In this document: piece by piece, positions 17,336 through 25,761 of the stretch
Layout: each line of letters starts with the position of its first letter
Position numbering within the stretch: position 1 is the stretch's first letter
NCBI RefSeq assembly: GCF_002217795.2
Contig: NZ_AP018823.1
Coordinates: forward strand, 1,550,001-1,614,000
Length of the DNA stretch: 64,000 bases
Reading direction: 5' to 3'
DNA from: Aquitalea magnusonii
Lineage (GTDB): Bacteria > Pseudomonadota > Gammaproteobacteria > Burkholderiales > Chromobacteriaceae
Made by a program: the position numbers and the translations under genes
Notes under the pieces: generated by a model
The model's database searches: none
What the model saw: the letters and a program-made list of their open reading frames with translations, nothing else
What the model was told of the DNA's origin: nothing

Positions 17336-18261
17336 CCGGGCCAGTTGGCCGCTGTCGTCGGGAAGAAGCTGCTCTGGGCGAAGCGCTGCAGCAGGTGGTC
17401 ATACACCAGCCGGATGCGGGCCGGCACCGGTCCGCGCTGCGGGCGGTACAGATTGAGATTCCAGGGTGTGGGTTGCAGGGCCGGCAGCACAGCCTGCAGC
17501 CGGCCTGCCCGGAGCAGCGGAATGGCCAGAAAACCGGCCAATTGGCCAAGGCCGATGCCGTTTTCCACGGCGGCGCACTCGGCACGCGTATCCGTGGCCA
17601 TGAAGGCCGGGGTGGGCGGATGCCATTGCTGGCCACCGGCAAAAAACCATGGCCAGGGCTTGCCGGTGTTTGGGTCCAGGCTGACGGTGACTGGCAGCCG
17701 TGTCAGCGCCTCCAGCGAGTCCGGCACCCCGCAGCGCGCCAGCAGCGCCGGGCTGCCGACAATGTAGAACGGCACCGGAGCCACGGCGCGGGCAATAAAG
17801 CGGCTGTCCCGCATCACGCCCACCCGCAGGCCGATATCAATCTGTTCATCCACGACATCGCTCATTTCATCCGACAGGCGCAGGTCAATCCGCAGCGCCG
17901 GATGTTGCTGCTGCAAGTCGGCCAGCGCCGGTACCAGGTGATGTTCACCCAGTGCTGCCGGGGCGGTGATGCGCACCAGGCCGCTGATTGCGCTGTCAGC
18001 CTGTGCCTGGCGCTGGCTGAATAGTGCGTCTATCTCCTGCACCTTGCGCCTGGCATCCGCAGCCAGCGCCGCGCCAAAGGCGGTGATGCGGCTGTGCCGG
18101 GTATTGCGGTGAAACAGCAATTCGCCCTGTAGCTGTTCCAGCTCCTTGATGGCGCGGGTGACGGCCTGTGGCGAAATGCCAAGCCGCTGTGCCGCTTCCT
18201 TGAAATTGCCGCAGTCGGCGGCGGTGCAAAAAATCCGCAGCATTTCCAGACGATTGAGCAT
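17332..18261 (-). CDS. LysR-family transcriptional regulator
   Basis: 309 residues with an N-terminal winged helix-turn-helix (MLNRLEMLRIFCTAADCGNFKEAA, then LGISPQAVTRAIKELE) and a LysR effector-binding domain from about residue 90. It is divergent from an SDR gene, and the intergenic space has a palindrome, the usual layout in which a LysR protein controls its neighbour and itself. GGGAG lies at good distance before the ATG. The effector is unknown. Confidence 0.92.
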   Translation of the reverse strand: MLNRLEMLRIFCTAADCGNFKEAAQRLGISPQAVTRAIKELEQLQGELLFHRNTRHSRITAFGAALAADARRKVQEIDALFSQRQAQADSAISGLVRITAPAALGEHHLVPALADLQQQHPALRIDLRLSDEMSDVVDEQIDIGLRVGVMRDSRFIARAVAPVPFYIVGSPALLARCGVPDSLEALTRLPVTVSLDPNTGKPWPWFFAGGQQWHPPTPAFMATDTRAECAAVENGIGLGQLAGFLAIPLLRAGRLQAVLPALQPTPWNLNLYRPQRGPVPARIRLVYDHLLQRFAQSSFFPTTAANWPG

Positions 18262-18292
18262 GAGGGTTTCTCCCGGAAGACTGCTGCTGATT

Positions 18293-18309
18293 ATTCCATT
18301 TAATGGAAT
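18293..18309. promoter_or_regulatory. LysR-type operator palindrome ATTCCATT-T-AATGGAAT
   Basis: Perfect 8-bp arms around a single central T, between the divergent LysR and SDR genes and 31 bp from the LysR start codon. It contains the T-N11-A spacing expected of LysR sites. Confidence 0.6.
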
Positions 18310-18402
18310 TGAGAAGTCGAAACAATTTCATTTATTGCCGTAATGTACGACGGAATACTGTAAGCCTTCACGGGGGAGTCCCGTCCATCAGCGGAGAATG
18401 CA

Positions 18403-19149
18403 ATGCAGCAGGAAATCAGGAACAAGGTGGTGGTGATTACCGGTGCCAGCAGCGGTCTGGGCGAAGCAACGGCGCGCCATCTGGCGGCACTGGGTGCCCG
18501 GGTGGTGTTGGGTGCGCGTAGGCTGGAGCGGCTGGACGCGATTGCGGCAGACATCCGTGACGCGGGTGGCCAGGTGGTTTGCGTCCGCACCGATGTGACG
18601 CGGCTGGCCGATGTGCAGGCGCTGGTGGATGCCGGGCGCGCAGCATTTGGCCGCATCGATGTGATTGTCAACAACGCCGGCCTGATGGCAATTGCGCCGC
18701 TGCAGCAGGTGCGCAGCGACGAGTGGGACCGCATGATAGACATCAACATCAAGGGCGTGCTGTATGGCATTGCCGCGGTGCTGCCATTATTCGAGCAGCA
18801 GGGCGATGGACATGTGATCAATATTTCCTCGGTGTCCGGGTTAAAGGTGTACGCGCCAGGCGGCACGGTGTATTCCGGCACCAAGTTTGCCGTGCGGGCG
18901 ATTTCCGAAGGCTTGCGCCAGGAGCTGGCCGGCAAGGTGAGGGTGACGTCCATCGAGCCCGGTGCGGTGCAGAGCGAACTGCCGCTGGGGTCTGGCGATG
19001 CGGCCAGCCGGGATGAGGTGGTGGAGTTCTATCGCCAGCAGGCCATTCCGGCAGAGGCGGTGGCGCAGGCGATTGCCTATGCCATCGGCCAGCCTGCCGA
19101 GGTGTCCATCAATGAAGTGGTGTTGCGCCCCACCGTGCAGGATTTCTAA
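18403..19149 (+). CDS. Short-chain dehydrogenase/reductase
   Basis: Classical SDR of 248 residues. It has TGASSGLG (NAD(P) binding) near residue 14, NNAG near 90, catalytic Ser in the SSVSG block, and YSGTK giving the Tyr-x3-Lys pair near residue 155. It is a cytoplasmic NAD(P)H-dependent oxidoreductase of the YdfG-like group; the substrate is unknown. The LysR neighbour likely controls it. The start after GGAGAATGCA is well placed. Confidence 0.92.
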   Translation: MQQEIRNKVVVITGASSGLGEATARHLAALGARVVLGARRLERLDAIAADIRDAGGQVVCVRTDVTRLADVQALVDAGRAAFGRIDVIVNNAGLMAIAPLQQVRSDEWDRMIDINIKGVLYGIAAVLPLFEQQGDGHVINISSVSGLKVYAPGGTVYSGTKFAVRAISEGLRQELAGKVRVTSIEPGAVQSELPLGSGDAASRDEVVEFYRQQAIPAEAVAQAIAYAIGQPAEVSINEVVLRPTVQDF

Positions 19150-19199
19150 GCCCTTGCAGCAGCTTGCCGCGTGATGGCGGTCTTGCCGGGGCGCACCGG

Positions 19200-19712
19200 T
19201 CAGCGTGGAATCCTGACCCCGTCTTCGTCAAAGTCGCCGCGCGCAGCGCCGCTGTGACAGGCCTGGCAGTTGGATGCGCTGCCGATGGATTTGCGCTTCC
19301 ACACTGCCGGGCTGATTTCATCATGCTTGCGGATGAACCAGGCGCTACGGCTGATGCGTGGCGGCTCGGAGCTGGCCGGTGGTTCTGCCGCCCCGCGCCC
19401 GCTGGCCGCTGCGCTGAGCAGATAGCTGCGGATCACTTTTTCATCTGCCGCCGTCAGGCTGGCATTCACGCCGTAATGATTTTTCAGTGTGTCCATCTGC
19501 CTGTTCCAGGCCGTGGCCGGTAACAAGCCGGGCGGATAGGCCATGTGACAGCTACCGCACTCGGTTTTCCACAGCGCTGGGGCCTGGGCCAGGGCGCGGC
19601 CTGTCTGTTTGGGGTGTTTGGCACCGCCGTGGTGCTCGCCGTCCTCGGCCCACAGTGTTGCACTGGCAGCGGTCAGTAGCAGCAGGGCGGCCAGCAGCAT
19701 AGGCTTTTTCAT
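19200..19712 (-). CDS. Diheme cytochrome c (DHC type)
   Basis: Exported c-type cytochrome of 170 residues with a signal peptide (MKKPMLLAALLLLTAASATLWA) and two heme motifs, CGSCH and CQACH. Position after an SHP-like gene and near a cytochrome b561 matches the diheme cytochrome (DHC) described as electron donor to the SHP heme protein in phototrophic and other proteobacteria. The start is chosen because AAGGA is 8 nt upstream; an ATG 9 bp earlier lies too close to it. Confidence 0.88.
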   Translation of the reverse strand: MKKPMLLAALLLLTAASATLWAEDGEHHGGAKHPKQTGRALAQAPALWKTECGSCHMAYPPGLLPATAWNRQMDTLKNHYGVNASLTAADEKVIRSYLLSAAASGRGAAEPPASSEPPRISRSAWFIRKHDEISPAVWKRKSIGSASNCQACHSGAARGDFDEDGVRIPR

Positions 19713-19717
19713 TGGAT

Positions 19718-20122
19718 TCATCCTTGTTTCAGACTGCTCAGGAAGGTCAGGAAGTCGCCTTTTTCCTGGGCGGTGCATTCCCGTTTGAAAACATCGTCGC
19801 AATTGCGGCGAAACCATTTCTCCACCTTTTTTGCATCCGTGAAGCGCGTTGGCGTAATGACCGGTGCCATGGCATCAAGCGGACGAAAGGCAGGCGTCTT
19901 GCCCGGCTGGCGCGGGTCTGCGGTATGGCAGGTGGCGCAGCTCATTTTCTTGCCGCCTTGTACGGCTTCCCGGTAGTACAGGCTTTTGCCGCGCTCGGCA
20001 GAAAACCCGGCAAATCCGCTATTGGCCTGCTTTGCCTGAGCGGCATAGTCGCTGATGATGGCCGGGCTTGCCATGACAGCCCCGCTGACCATCAGCAGGG
20101 TCAGGATCATCCATGGGCGCAT
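19718..20122 (-). CDS. SHP-type (DUF1924) monoheme cytochrome c
   Basis: Exported protein of 134 residues with a signal peptide (MRPWMILTLLMVSGAVMA) and one heme site, CATCH. The sequence after it (PAFRPLDAMAPVITPTRFTDAKKVEKWFRRNC) is characteristic of the DUF1924/sphaeroides heme protein family. In that family the high-spin heme binds oxygen using an Asn ligand and may serve an oxygen-dependent or reductive reaction. CAGGAGAG precedes the ATG. It is first in a two-gene unit with the diheme cytochrome and divergent from cytochrome b561. Confidence 0.87.
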   Translation of the reverse strand: MRPWMILTLLMVSGAVMASPAIISDYAAQAKQANSGFAGFSAERGKSLYYREAVQGGKKMSCATCHTADPRQPGKTPAFRPLDAMAPVITPTRFTDAKKVEKWFRRNCDDVFKRECTAQEKGDFLTFLSSLKQG

Positions 20123-20168
20123 TGTTCGCTCTCCTGTATTGAACACAGGCTGATCTTAGTTTTACCGG

Positions 20169-20185
20169 CTTAAGCGGCGCTTAAC
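20169..20185. promoter_or_regulatory. PmrA/QseB-type box CTTAAG-N5-CTTAAC
   Basis: Direct repeat with 11-bp period in the divergent promoter region between SHP and cytochrome b561. This is the layout recognised by OmpR-family regulators of the PmrA/QseB/BasR group. Confidence 0.55.
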
Positions 20186-20220
20186 GCCAGTGCCAGGCGG
20201 CTGGATGCGGCCTGGCTGGG

Positions 20221-20237
20221 TTTAAGCGCGTATTAAG
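20221..20237. promoter_or_regulatory. Second PmrA/QseB-type box TTTAAG-N5-ATTAAG
   Basis: Same hexamer period as the box 52 bp to the left and closer to the cytochrome b561 start, so each divergent unit would have its own box. No two-component genes are present in the window. Confidence 0.5.
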
Positions 20238-20286
20238 TTTCCCGCCGCATGATGCAGGCCTGTTCCAGTCTGACCGGGGAGGTTGC

Positions 20287-20829
20287 ATGGGCTTCAGAAT
20301 GTTTCATTGGGTGCTGGTGGCGCTGTTTGTGCTGACCTATCTGAGCGGGGAGGATGCCGGGCTGGCGCATGCCTGGCTGGGGTATGGCGGCCTGTTGTTG
20401 CTGGGCTGGCGCGTGTGGGCGGCATGGTCGCGCAGCAAGGGTTTTCCTGCTGGGGTGAATCTGGCGCGCCTGCGCAATCACGCGCAGTGGAGCCGATGCC
20501 TTACCCTCGCCCTGCTGTGTGTTACGGCACTGTTGCTGCTTAGCGGGGTGGTGATGGTGGATAACGCGGCGGTGATCAGCCATGGTCTGCAGTGGCTGAT
20601 GCCGCAGGCCGCGGCCCAGGCGCTGGGCGGCCTGTTTGCCGGCTGGCCGGTGCTGGATGCGGCGCAGCTGCACGCCGGGCTGGCCGGGCTGAGCTTGTGG
20701 CTGATCGGTCTGCATATCGCCTTGCTGCTGCTGTTGCGCCGGGCGGCGCTGCGCTTCATGTTGGGACTGGCCGGGCGCAAGCCAGCCGCGCCCAGCCAGC
20801 CGCGCATCGCGCCCGCGCCACCGCCGTAA
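20287..20829 (+). CDS. Cytochrome b561-type membrane protein
   Basis: Inner-membrane di-heme cytochrome b of 180 residues with four hydrophobic segments and paired His residues (FHWVLVALF near residue 7, H in the third segment, LHAGL and GLHIALL near the end). It fits the CytB partner of SHP/DHC clusters, passing quinol electrons to the periplasmic cytochromes. The C-terminus is a Pro/Ala-rich tail that ends at TAA. The same frame continues beyond it as a similar Pro/Ala linker into a ferredoxin (see findings). Confidence 0.88.
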   Translation: MGFRMFHWVLVALFVLTYLSGEDAGLAHAWLGYGGLLLLGWRVWAAWSRSKGFPAGVNLARLRNHAQWSRCLTLALLCVTALLLLSGVVMVDNAAVISHGLQWLMPQAAAQALGGLFAGWPVLDAAQLHAGLAGLSLWLIGLHIALLLLLRRAALRFMLGLAGRKPAAPSQPRIAPAPPP

Positions 20830-20844
20830 GCGCCAGCGCCGTCC

Positions 20845-21132
20845 GTGCCGGATGCGGTGGTGCAAATCAGCTTGCATGGCAGGTGTCATCAACTCCGGCT
20901 GCCTGTCGGCCAGCGCCTGCGGCCGCGCTGTCGCTGTCGCGCCGGCCGGTGTGGCACATGCCGGTGCAAGGTGGCGCAGGGCAAGGTGGTCATGCACAAT
21001 AATCTTGTATTGTTGCAACAAGAAGTTGACGATGGCTGGGTGCTGGCCTGTCAGGCTGAGGCGGACGCGCCCTGGCTGGACATCTGTTTTGACCATGGCG
21101 CCAAGCCGGTTTCCCCTTCGTGTGCTCACTAG
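20845..21132 (+). CDS. [2Fe-2S] plant-type ferredoxin domain protein
   Basis: 95-residue product with CRAGRCGTC (Cys-x4-Cys-x2-Cys) and a fourth Cys in VLACQAEA, the ligand set of plant-type [2Fe-2S] ferredoxins. It would shuttle electrons, perhaps to or from the cytochrome b or the ATPase-hemerythrin next door. The only start is a GTG with no Shine-Dalgarno. It lies in the same frame as the upstream cytochrome b gene with just TAA between, so it could be the C-terminal domain of a fused protein, split by a stop codon. Confidence 0.65.
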   Translation: MPDAVVQISLHGRCHQLRLPVGQRLRPRCRCRAGRCGTCRCKVAQGKVVMHNNLVLLQQEVDDGWVLACQAEADAPWLDICFDHGAKPVSPSCAH

Positions 21133-21141
21133 GTTTATCAG

Positions 21142-23439
21142 GTGAAACAAAACCAGAACCTGCTGTATGCCGTCTTGCTGTCATCCCCGGTGCTGGCCTT
21201 GCTGGCATGGGCATTGCAGCAGCTAAGCGGCCTGGCCATGCCGGTGGACCTCTTGCTGGCGGTCTCGGCCATGCCGGCCATGCTGCTGCTGTTGCGTGAC
21301 GTCTGGCGGGCCATCCGCCAGCGCGATATGGGGGTGGATTTGCTGGCGCTGTTGTCGATTGCCGGTTCGCTGGCATTGCAGCAGCCCTTGACCGCAGCCA
21401 TCATCGCCGCGATGACGGCCAGTGGCCGCTGGCTGGACCGCTATGCCGCAGGCCGGGCCGAGCGGGAGATGTCCGGCTTGCTGGCGCGGGCGCCACGGCA
21501 TGCCAACCGCCTGGGTGAGGACGGCATGCTGCGGGTGGCGCTGGATGAGGTGAGGGTGGGGGACCGCCTGCTGGTAAAGGCCGGTGAAACCGTGCCGGTG
21601 GATGGCCGCCTGCTGGATGCTGCCGCCTTGCTGGATGAGTCCACGCTCAGCGGTGAAGCCAAGCCGGTGGACCACCAGGCTGGCGCATTGTTGCGCAGTG
21701 GCACGCTCAATGCCGGTGCCGCCTTCAGCATGACGGCCACCACCACCGCCGCACAAAGTACCTTCAGCGGCATCATCAAGCTGGTGGCCGAAGCCAGCGG
21801 GGCGCGGGCACCGCTTACCCGCATGGCGGACCGTTATGCATTGTGGTTCATCCCGCTGGCGCTGGCGCTGGGGCTGGCCGGGCTTGCCTGGCTGCTTAGC
21901 CAGGACCCGCTGCGGGCGCTGGCGGTATTGGTGGTGGCCACGCCATGCCCGCTGGTACTGGCGGTGCCGGTGGCCATCTTGTCCGGTATCTCGCGCTGTG
22001 CCAGCCGTGGTGTGCTGGTAAAGGGCGGTGCGGTGCTGGAGGCGCTGGATCGCGCCACGCTGCTGTTTTTTGACAAGACCGGCACCCTGACCGGTGGCAA
22101 GGCGCGGCTGGTGGCTATTCATCCGGCGGCCACGATAGCGCCCGCCGAGGTGCTGCGCCTGGCTGCGGCGCTGGACCAGATGTCCTGCAATGTGATTGCC
22201 ACCGCGGTGTTACAGGCGGCGCTGGAGCAGGGCGAAACCAAGCTGCCGCTGCCGCAGCAACTGGAGGAAACGCCGGGTGCCGGGCTGTGCGGCGTGCTGG
22301 ATGGCCGGCGGCTGGCGCTGGGCAGCCATGCCTTTGTGGCCGGACAGATCAACACCATGCCTGACTGGGCAAGCGCCTTGCAGGGGCGTCTGGATATCGA
22401 GGGTGCCAGCGCGGTGTTTGTTGCGCGAGATGGCGTATTGCTGGGCGTGCTGGAGATGTCGGACCAGTTGCGCCTGGAAACCCCGCGCGCCCTGCGCATG
22501 CTGCGCCGCAGCGGCATCCGGCAGATCAGCATGCTGTCAGGTGATCGCCAGGATGTGGCGGAGGCCATTGGCCATGGCATCGGCGTGGACCGGATTTATG
22601 CCGGTTTGCAGCCGCAGGACAAGTTGCGCCACTTGCAGGAAGCCGCCCGCCATGGGGTGACCATCATGGTGGGTGATGGTGTCAACGATGCGCCGGCGCT
22701 CAGCGCCGCCGGTGTCGGTGTGGCCATGGGCGGGCAGGGTGCGGCAGCAGCGGCCGAGAGCGCCGGGGTGGTGCTGCTGAACGACAGACTGGACCGGCTG
22801 GCCGAAGTGGTGATGACGGCCCACCGTACCATGGCCATCGCCCGGCAAAGCGTGATGGCTGGCATGGGGCTGTCCTTGCTGGCCATGCTGGCGGCGGCCT
22901 GCGGCTATCTGCCGCCGGTGGCCGGTGCCGTGCTGCAGGAGGTGATAGACCTGGCCGTCATCCTCAATGCGCTGCGGGCGCTGACCCCGCACCCGGCCTT
23001 GCTGCAGGTGCGGCCACTGAGCGCGGATGCCGCGCAGCAGCTCAAGGCCGAGCATGCCAGGCTGCATCCGCTGCTGCAGCAGTTGGCGGCACTGGCGCGT
23101 GGCCTGCCGCAACTGCAATATGCCCAGCAGTTGGAGGAGCTGGTCCGGCTGGATGCCATGCTGACCCAGCAATTGCTGCCGCATGAAACCATGGAGGAGC
23201 AGCATGTTTATCCGGCCATGGCGCAACTGCTGGGTGGCGAGGATCCGCTGGCCGCGCTCAGCCGCAGCCATCAGGAAATCTTCAAGCTCTCGCGCAAGCT
23301 GGCCATGCAGATTGCCGCCTTGCCGCAGCCGGCATCGCAGCTGGAAATCCTGGAGCTGCAACGCACGCTGTACAGCCTGGACACGGTGCTGCAACTGCAT
23401 TTTGCCCAGGAAGATGAGCTGTATCAGAGCATGAGCTGA
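21142..23439 (+). CDS. P1B-type metal ATPase with C-terminal hemerythrin domain
   Basis: 765 residues. The first 620 or so form a heavy-metal P-type ATPase: SGEAKP actuator motif, TPCP in the metal-binding helix near residue 268, DKTGTLT phosphorylation site near 311, and GDGVNDAPAL hinge. There is no N-terminal metal-binding domain. The usual His-Pro pair of P1B pumps is replaced by Asn-Val (SCNVIA, near 350). The last 130 residues have spaced His and Glu residues (EHARLH, LPHETMEEQH, SHQEI, LHFAQEDE) of the HHE hemerythrin fold, which binds a di-iron centre. The combination suggests export or supply of a metal coupled to oxygen or iron sensing. The start is GTG, 9 bp after the ferredoxin. 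Confidence 0.85.
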   Translation: MKQNQNLLYAVLLSSPVLALLAWALQQLSGLAMPVDLLLAVSAMPAMLLLLRDVWRAIRQRDMGVDLLALLSIAGSLALQQPLTAAIIAAMTASGRWLDRYAAGRAEREMSGLLARAPRHANRLGEDGMLRVALDEVRVGDRLLVKAGETVPVDGRLLDAAALLDESTLSGEAKPVDHQAGALLRSGTLNAGAAFSMTATTTAAQSTFSGIIKLVAEASGARAPLTRMADRYALWFIPLALALGLAGLAWLLSQDPLRALAVLVVATPCPLVLAVPVAILSGISRCASRGVLVKGGAVLEALDRATLLFFDKTGTLTGGKARLVAIHPAATIAPAEVLRLAAALDQMSCNVIATAVLQAALEQGETKLPLPQQLEETPGAGLCGVLDGRRLALGSHAFVAGQINTMPDWASALQGRLDIEGASAVFVARDGVLLGVLEMSDQLRLETPRALRMLRRSGIRQISMLSGDRQDVAEAIGHGIGVDRIYAGLQPQDKLRHLQEAARHGVTIMVGDGVNDAPALSAAGVGVAMGGQGAAAAAESAGVVLLNDRLDRLAEVVMTAHRTMAIARQSVMAGMGLSLLAMLAAACGYLPPVAGAVLQEVIDLAVILNALRALTPHPALLQVRPLSADAAQQLKAEHARLHPLLQQLAALARGLPQLQYAQQLEELVRLDAMLTQQLLPHETMEEQHVYPAMAQLLGGEDPLAALSRSHQEIFKLSRKLAMQIAALPQPASQLEILELQRTLYSLDTVLQLHFAQEDELYQSMS

Positions 23440-23598
23440 GCTTGTTGCCGCTTCTGCAGCCGGCCCGGCCTTGTGGTCATGGCCAGGCAAAGCGGCGCTG
23501 GCGGCGATCTGTGCCTGGTAGCGTTGCCGCATTGGCACCGCGTTTCGGGGGAGGCGCGTGGCGAGGCGCAAGCGCTGGCCCCGCCATTGAACCGGCGC

Positions 23599-24615
23599 TT
23601 AGCGCAGCAGAAAGCCACGGCCAATCTGATCGCCTTCTTCCAGCGACCAACTGGCCTTGCCGCAGTAATGGGCCATGCCCGTCACCTGGACGCACACGGC
23701 CTGCTGCCCCGGCAAGGGGACGGGCTGTTTGACCAGCGCGCTAAAGCGTGCGCCGGTCAGGCTTTCGAACTGGCAGCTTTCACCGGTTTGCACCAGGCCC
23801 TTGGCATGACGCAGCGCCATGCGGGCGGTCACGCCGGAGCCGGTGGGGCTGCGGTCCACTTCCGCATCGGCAAACACGCAGATATTGCGGCTGCAGCCGT
23901 CTGCCGCAGTCTCGCGGCCATCGGTGACAATGCTGCCATACAGAAAGCCCAGATCGGCCGCAGCCGGGTGGTGTACCTGGATGGTCTGTCTTACCGCGGC
24001 GCTCAGCGCTGAGGCGGCATCCACCACATCCCGCAGCCGGCCATCCAGGCTGACCGCCAGTTGCGCCGCGGTGGTAATGGCGTAAAAAGCGCCGCCGTAG
24101 GCAATGTCGACCACTACTTCGCCCATGCCCGCCACCGATACCGGCAATTCCAGCGCAAAGGCAAAGGCAGGCACGCTGTCAAAATGCACCTTGCCTGCCT
24201 TGCCATCGACCACCTCGACATAGGCCGATACCAGTCCGCAGGGACATTCGATACCCACTCGGGTGAGCGGTGCCTGCGCTTGCACCCGGCCACTGTCCAC
24301 GGCAAAGCGTGCCAGTGCGATGACGGCGTGGCCGCACATGGTGCTGTAGCCCTGGTTATGCATGAAGAGCACCGCCAGGTCGGCGCCGGGCAGCGTGGGG
24401 GCCACCAGCACCGCGCCATACATGTCGGCATGCCCGCGCGGTTCAAACATCAGCAGGTGGCGCACGGCATCCAGTTGCTCATGCATGAAGCGGCGCTTGG
24501 CCAGGATGTCTGCGCCCTGGATGTGCTCGATCAGATTGCAGACGATGCGTACCGGTTCGCCACCGGTATGCATTTCCACGGTTTCAATCACAAAACCTGC
24601 CAGTTGCATGCTCAT
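23599..24615 (-). CDS. lhpH: trans-3-Hydroxy-L-proline dehydratase
   Basis: Member of the proline racemase superfamily, 338 residues. STMCGHAVIALAR keeps the first catalytic Cys, while the second position is Thr in RSPTGSGVTARMAL (true racemases have Cys there). Cys plus Thr is the signature of trans-3-hydroxy-L-proline dehydratase, which forms delta1-pyrroline-2-carboxylate. The gene directly upstream in the same unit encodes a reductase of that product, supporting the call. Of two near ATGs the first is at better distance from AAGGA. Control is probably by the adjacent GntR protein. Confidence 0.88.
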   Translation of the reverse strand: MSMQLAGFVIETVEMHTGGEPVRIVCNLIEHIQGADILAKRRFMHEQLDAVRHLLMFEPRGHADMYGAVLVAPTLPGADLAVLFMHNQGYSTMCGHAVIALARFAVDSGRVQAQAPLTRVGIECPCGLVSAYVEVVDGKAGKVHFDSVPAFAFALELPVSVAGMGEVVVDIAYGGAFYAITTAAQLAVSLDGRLRDVVDAASALSAAVRQTIQVHHPAAADLGFLYGSIVTDGRETAADGCSRNICVFADAEVDRSPTGSGVTARMALRHAKGLVQTGESCQFESLTGARFSALVKQPVPLPGQQAVCVQVTGMAHYCGKASWSLEEGDQIGRGFLLR

Positions 24616-24676
24616 GGGCTTGTCTTTCCTTGGTTTGCGGCACGATGGGCGGGGCCGGGCGGCAGCCCGGTCTGGT

Positions 24677-25615
24677 TCATGACGGGGCCTGGGTGCTGGC
24701 TTGCCGGCATTGCAGGGCGCAGCGGGCTGCCGCCAGATCCCATGCGGCTGTTCCCACGCTCTTGAAGACGACCGGGCGGTTTGGCTCCCGCCGTCCGGCC
24801 CGCGCATCGGCCAGCGAGGCCACGCTGTTCCAGTCGACACCGGCCTGTATCAGGTCGCCGGCTTCGTGACGCGCCCCCGCCGGGTCGTCGCAGAACAGTT
24901 GGCTGCCGGCAATCGGCAAGGGGCCCAGTTCGGCCATGTCCGGCCGGAATGCACCCACGCCGATCAGCAGCCGGTCGGTCCGTGCTGCCTGCTGGTATAC
25001 CGGCACCTTGCTGGTGGTCAGCGTGATCACCACGGTAGAGGCCGCGGCAATGCTGCCGCTTGCCGGCTGCAGTTGCAGAGGGAGCCTGGCGTGTTGTGTG
25101 CAGAAGTCACGGGCGGCATCCGGCTGGCGGCTGTGTACATCCACCCGGATGCCCGGGTAGAGGGCGGCCAGGGCGGCCAGATGGGCGGATGCCTGCTGGC
25201 CGCTGCCAATCAGCGACACATGTGCCGGGCTGCCGTGATGCAGCAGGGATATGGCCAGCATGGAAACGGCAGCGGTGCGTCTGGCCGTTACCGTGGGGCC
25301 GTCCAGCAGGAGTAGCGGCAGTCCGGTGAGCGCATCGTAGACGCTGACGATGCCGTTGATGGTGGGGAGGCGGCGGGCTGCGTTGTCCGGGCAGACATTT
25401 ACCAGCTTGTGGATGCCGATATCGTGTGCGCTGGCCGGCATGGATAGCAGCACGCCGCTGCCTGCCAGCGGCAGGACTTGCCGCTCGGGGCTGACAATCT
25501 GTCCTGCCTGGTAGGCGGTGGCTGCGCTGGCAAGCGCCTGGCAGAGCTTGTCGAACGGCAGCATGGCGGCAGTTTGCTGGGCACTCAGTGGCGGCAGTGC
25601 TGTTGGCTGGATCAT
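24677..25615 (-). CDS. lhpI: Delta1-pyrroline-2-carboxylate reductase (ornithine cyclodeaminase/mu-crystallin family)
   Basis: 312-residue NAD(P)-binding enzyme of the ornithine cyclodeaminase/mu-crystallin family. The Rossmann motif is LIGSGQQASAHLAAL, preceded by PTVTARRTAAVS. Next to the trans-3-hydroxyproline dehydratase its likely role is reduction of delta1-pyrroline-2-carboxylate to L-proline. Ornithine cyclodeaminase activity is the alternative but the context argues against it. The ATG at MIQPTALPPL follows CAGGAC; the longer in-frame start has no support. The promoter region upstream holds repeated ACCAA elements. Confidence 0.85.
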   Translation of the reverse strand: MIQPTALPPLSAQQTAAMLPFDKLCQALASAATAYQAGQIVSPERQVLPLAGSGVLLSMPASAHDIGIHKLVNVCPDNAARRLPTINGIVSVYDALTGLPLLLLDGPTVTARRTAAVSMLAISLLHHGSPAHVSLIGSGQQASAHLAALAALYPGIRVDVHSRQPDAARDFCTQHARLPLQLQPASGSIAAASTVVITLTTSKVPVYQQAARTDRLLIGVGAFRPDMAELGPLPIAGSQLFCDDPAGARHEAGDLIQAGVDWNSVASLADARAGRREPNRPVVFKSVGTAAWDLAAARCALQCRQASTQAPS

Positions 25616-25709
25616 GGCGTGTCCTGTCTGGCGCGGCGGCTGTAATCCGCGGTGGCTGCGTATTGCGCGGCGTGGGCGCTGCTGAACGGCTTGCTGGCTT
25701 GCCTGGTTT

Positions 25710-25719
25710 TTTACCAATT
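25710..25719. promoter_or_regulatory. TTTACCAATT motif shared by lhpI and GntR promoters
   Basis: The same 10-mer appears at 26754-26763 upstream of the GntR-family gene. A shared element upstream of a regulator and its probable target operon suggests the operator of that regulator. Confidence 0.45.
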
Positions 25720-25741
25720 AGCTGCCATTTTGGCAAATTAA

Positions 25742-25761
25742 AAATACCAAAACTGGTATTT
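25742..25761. promoter_or_regulatory. Inverted repeat AAATACCA-N4-TGGTATTT upstream of lhpI
   Basis: Perfect 8-bp arms. TGGT/ACCA half-sites are typical of FadR-type GntR operators (family knowledge). It is 127 bp from the lhpI start. Confidence 0.55.
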
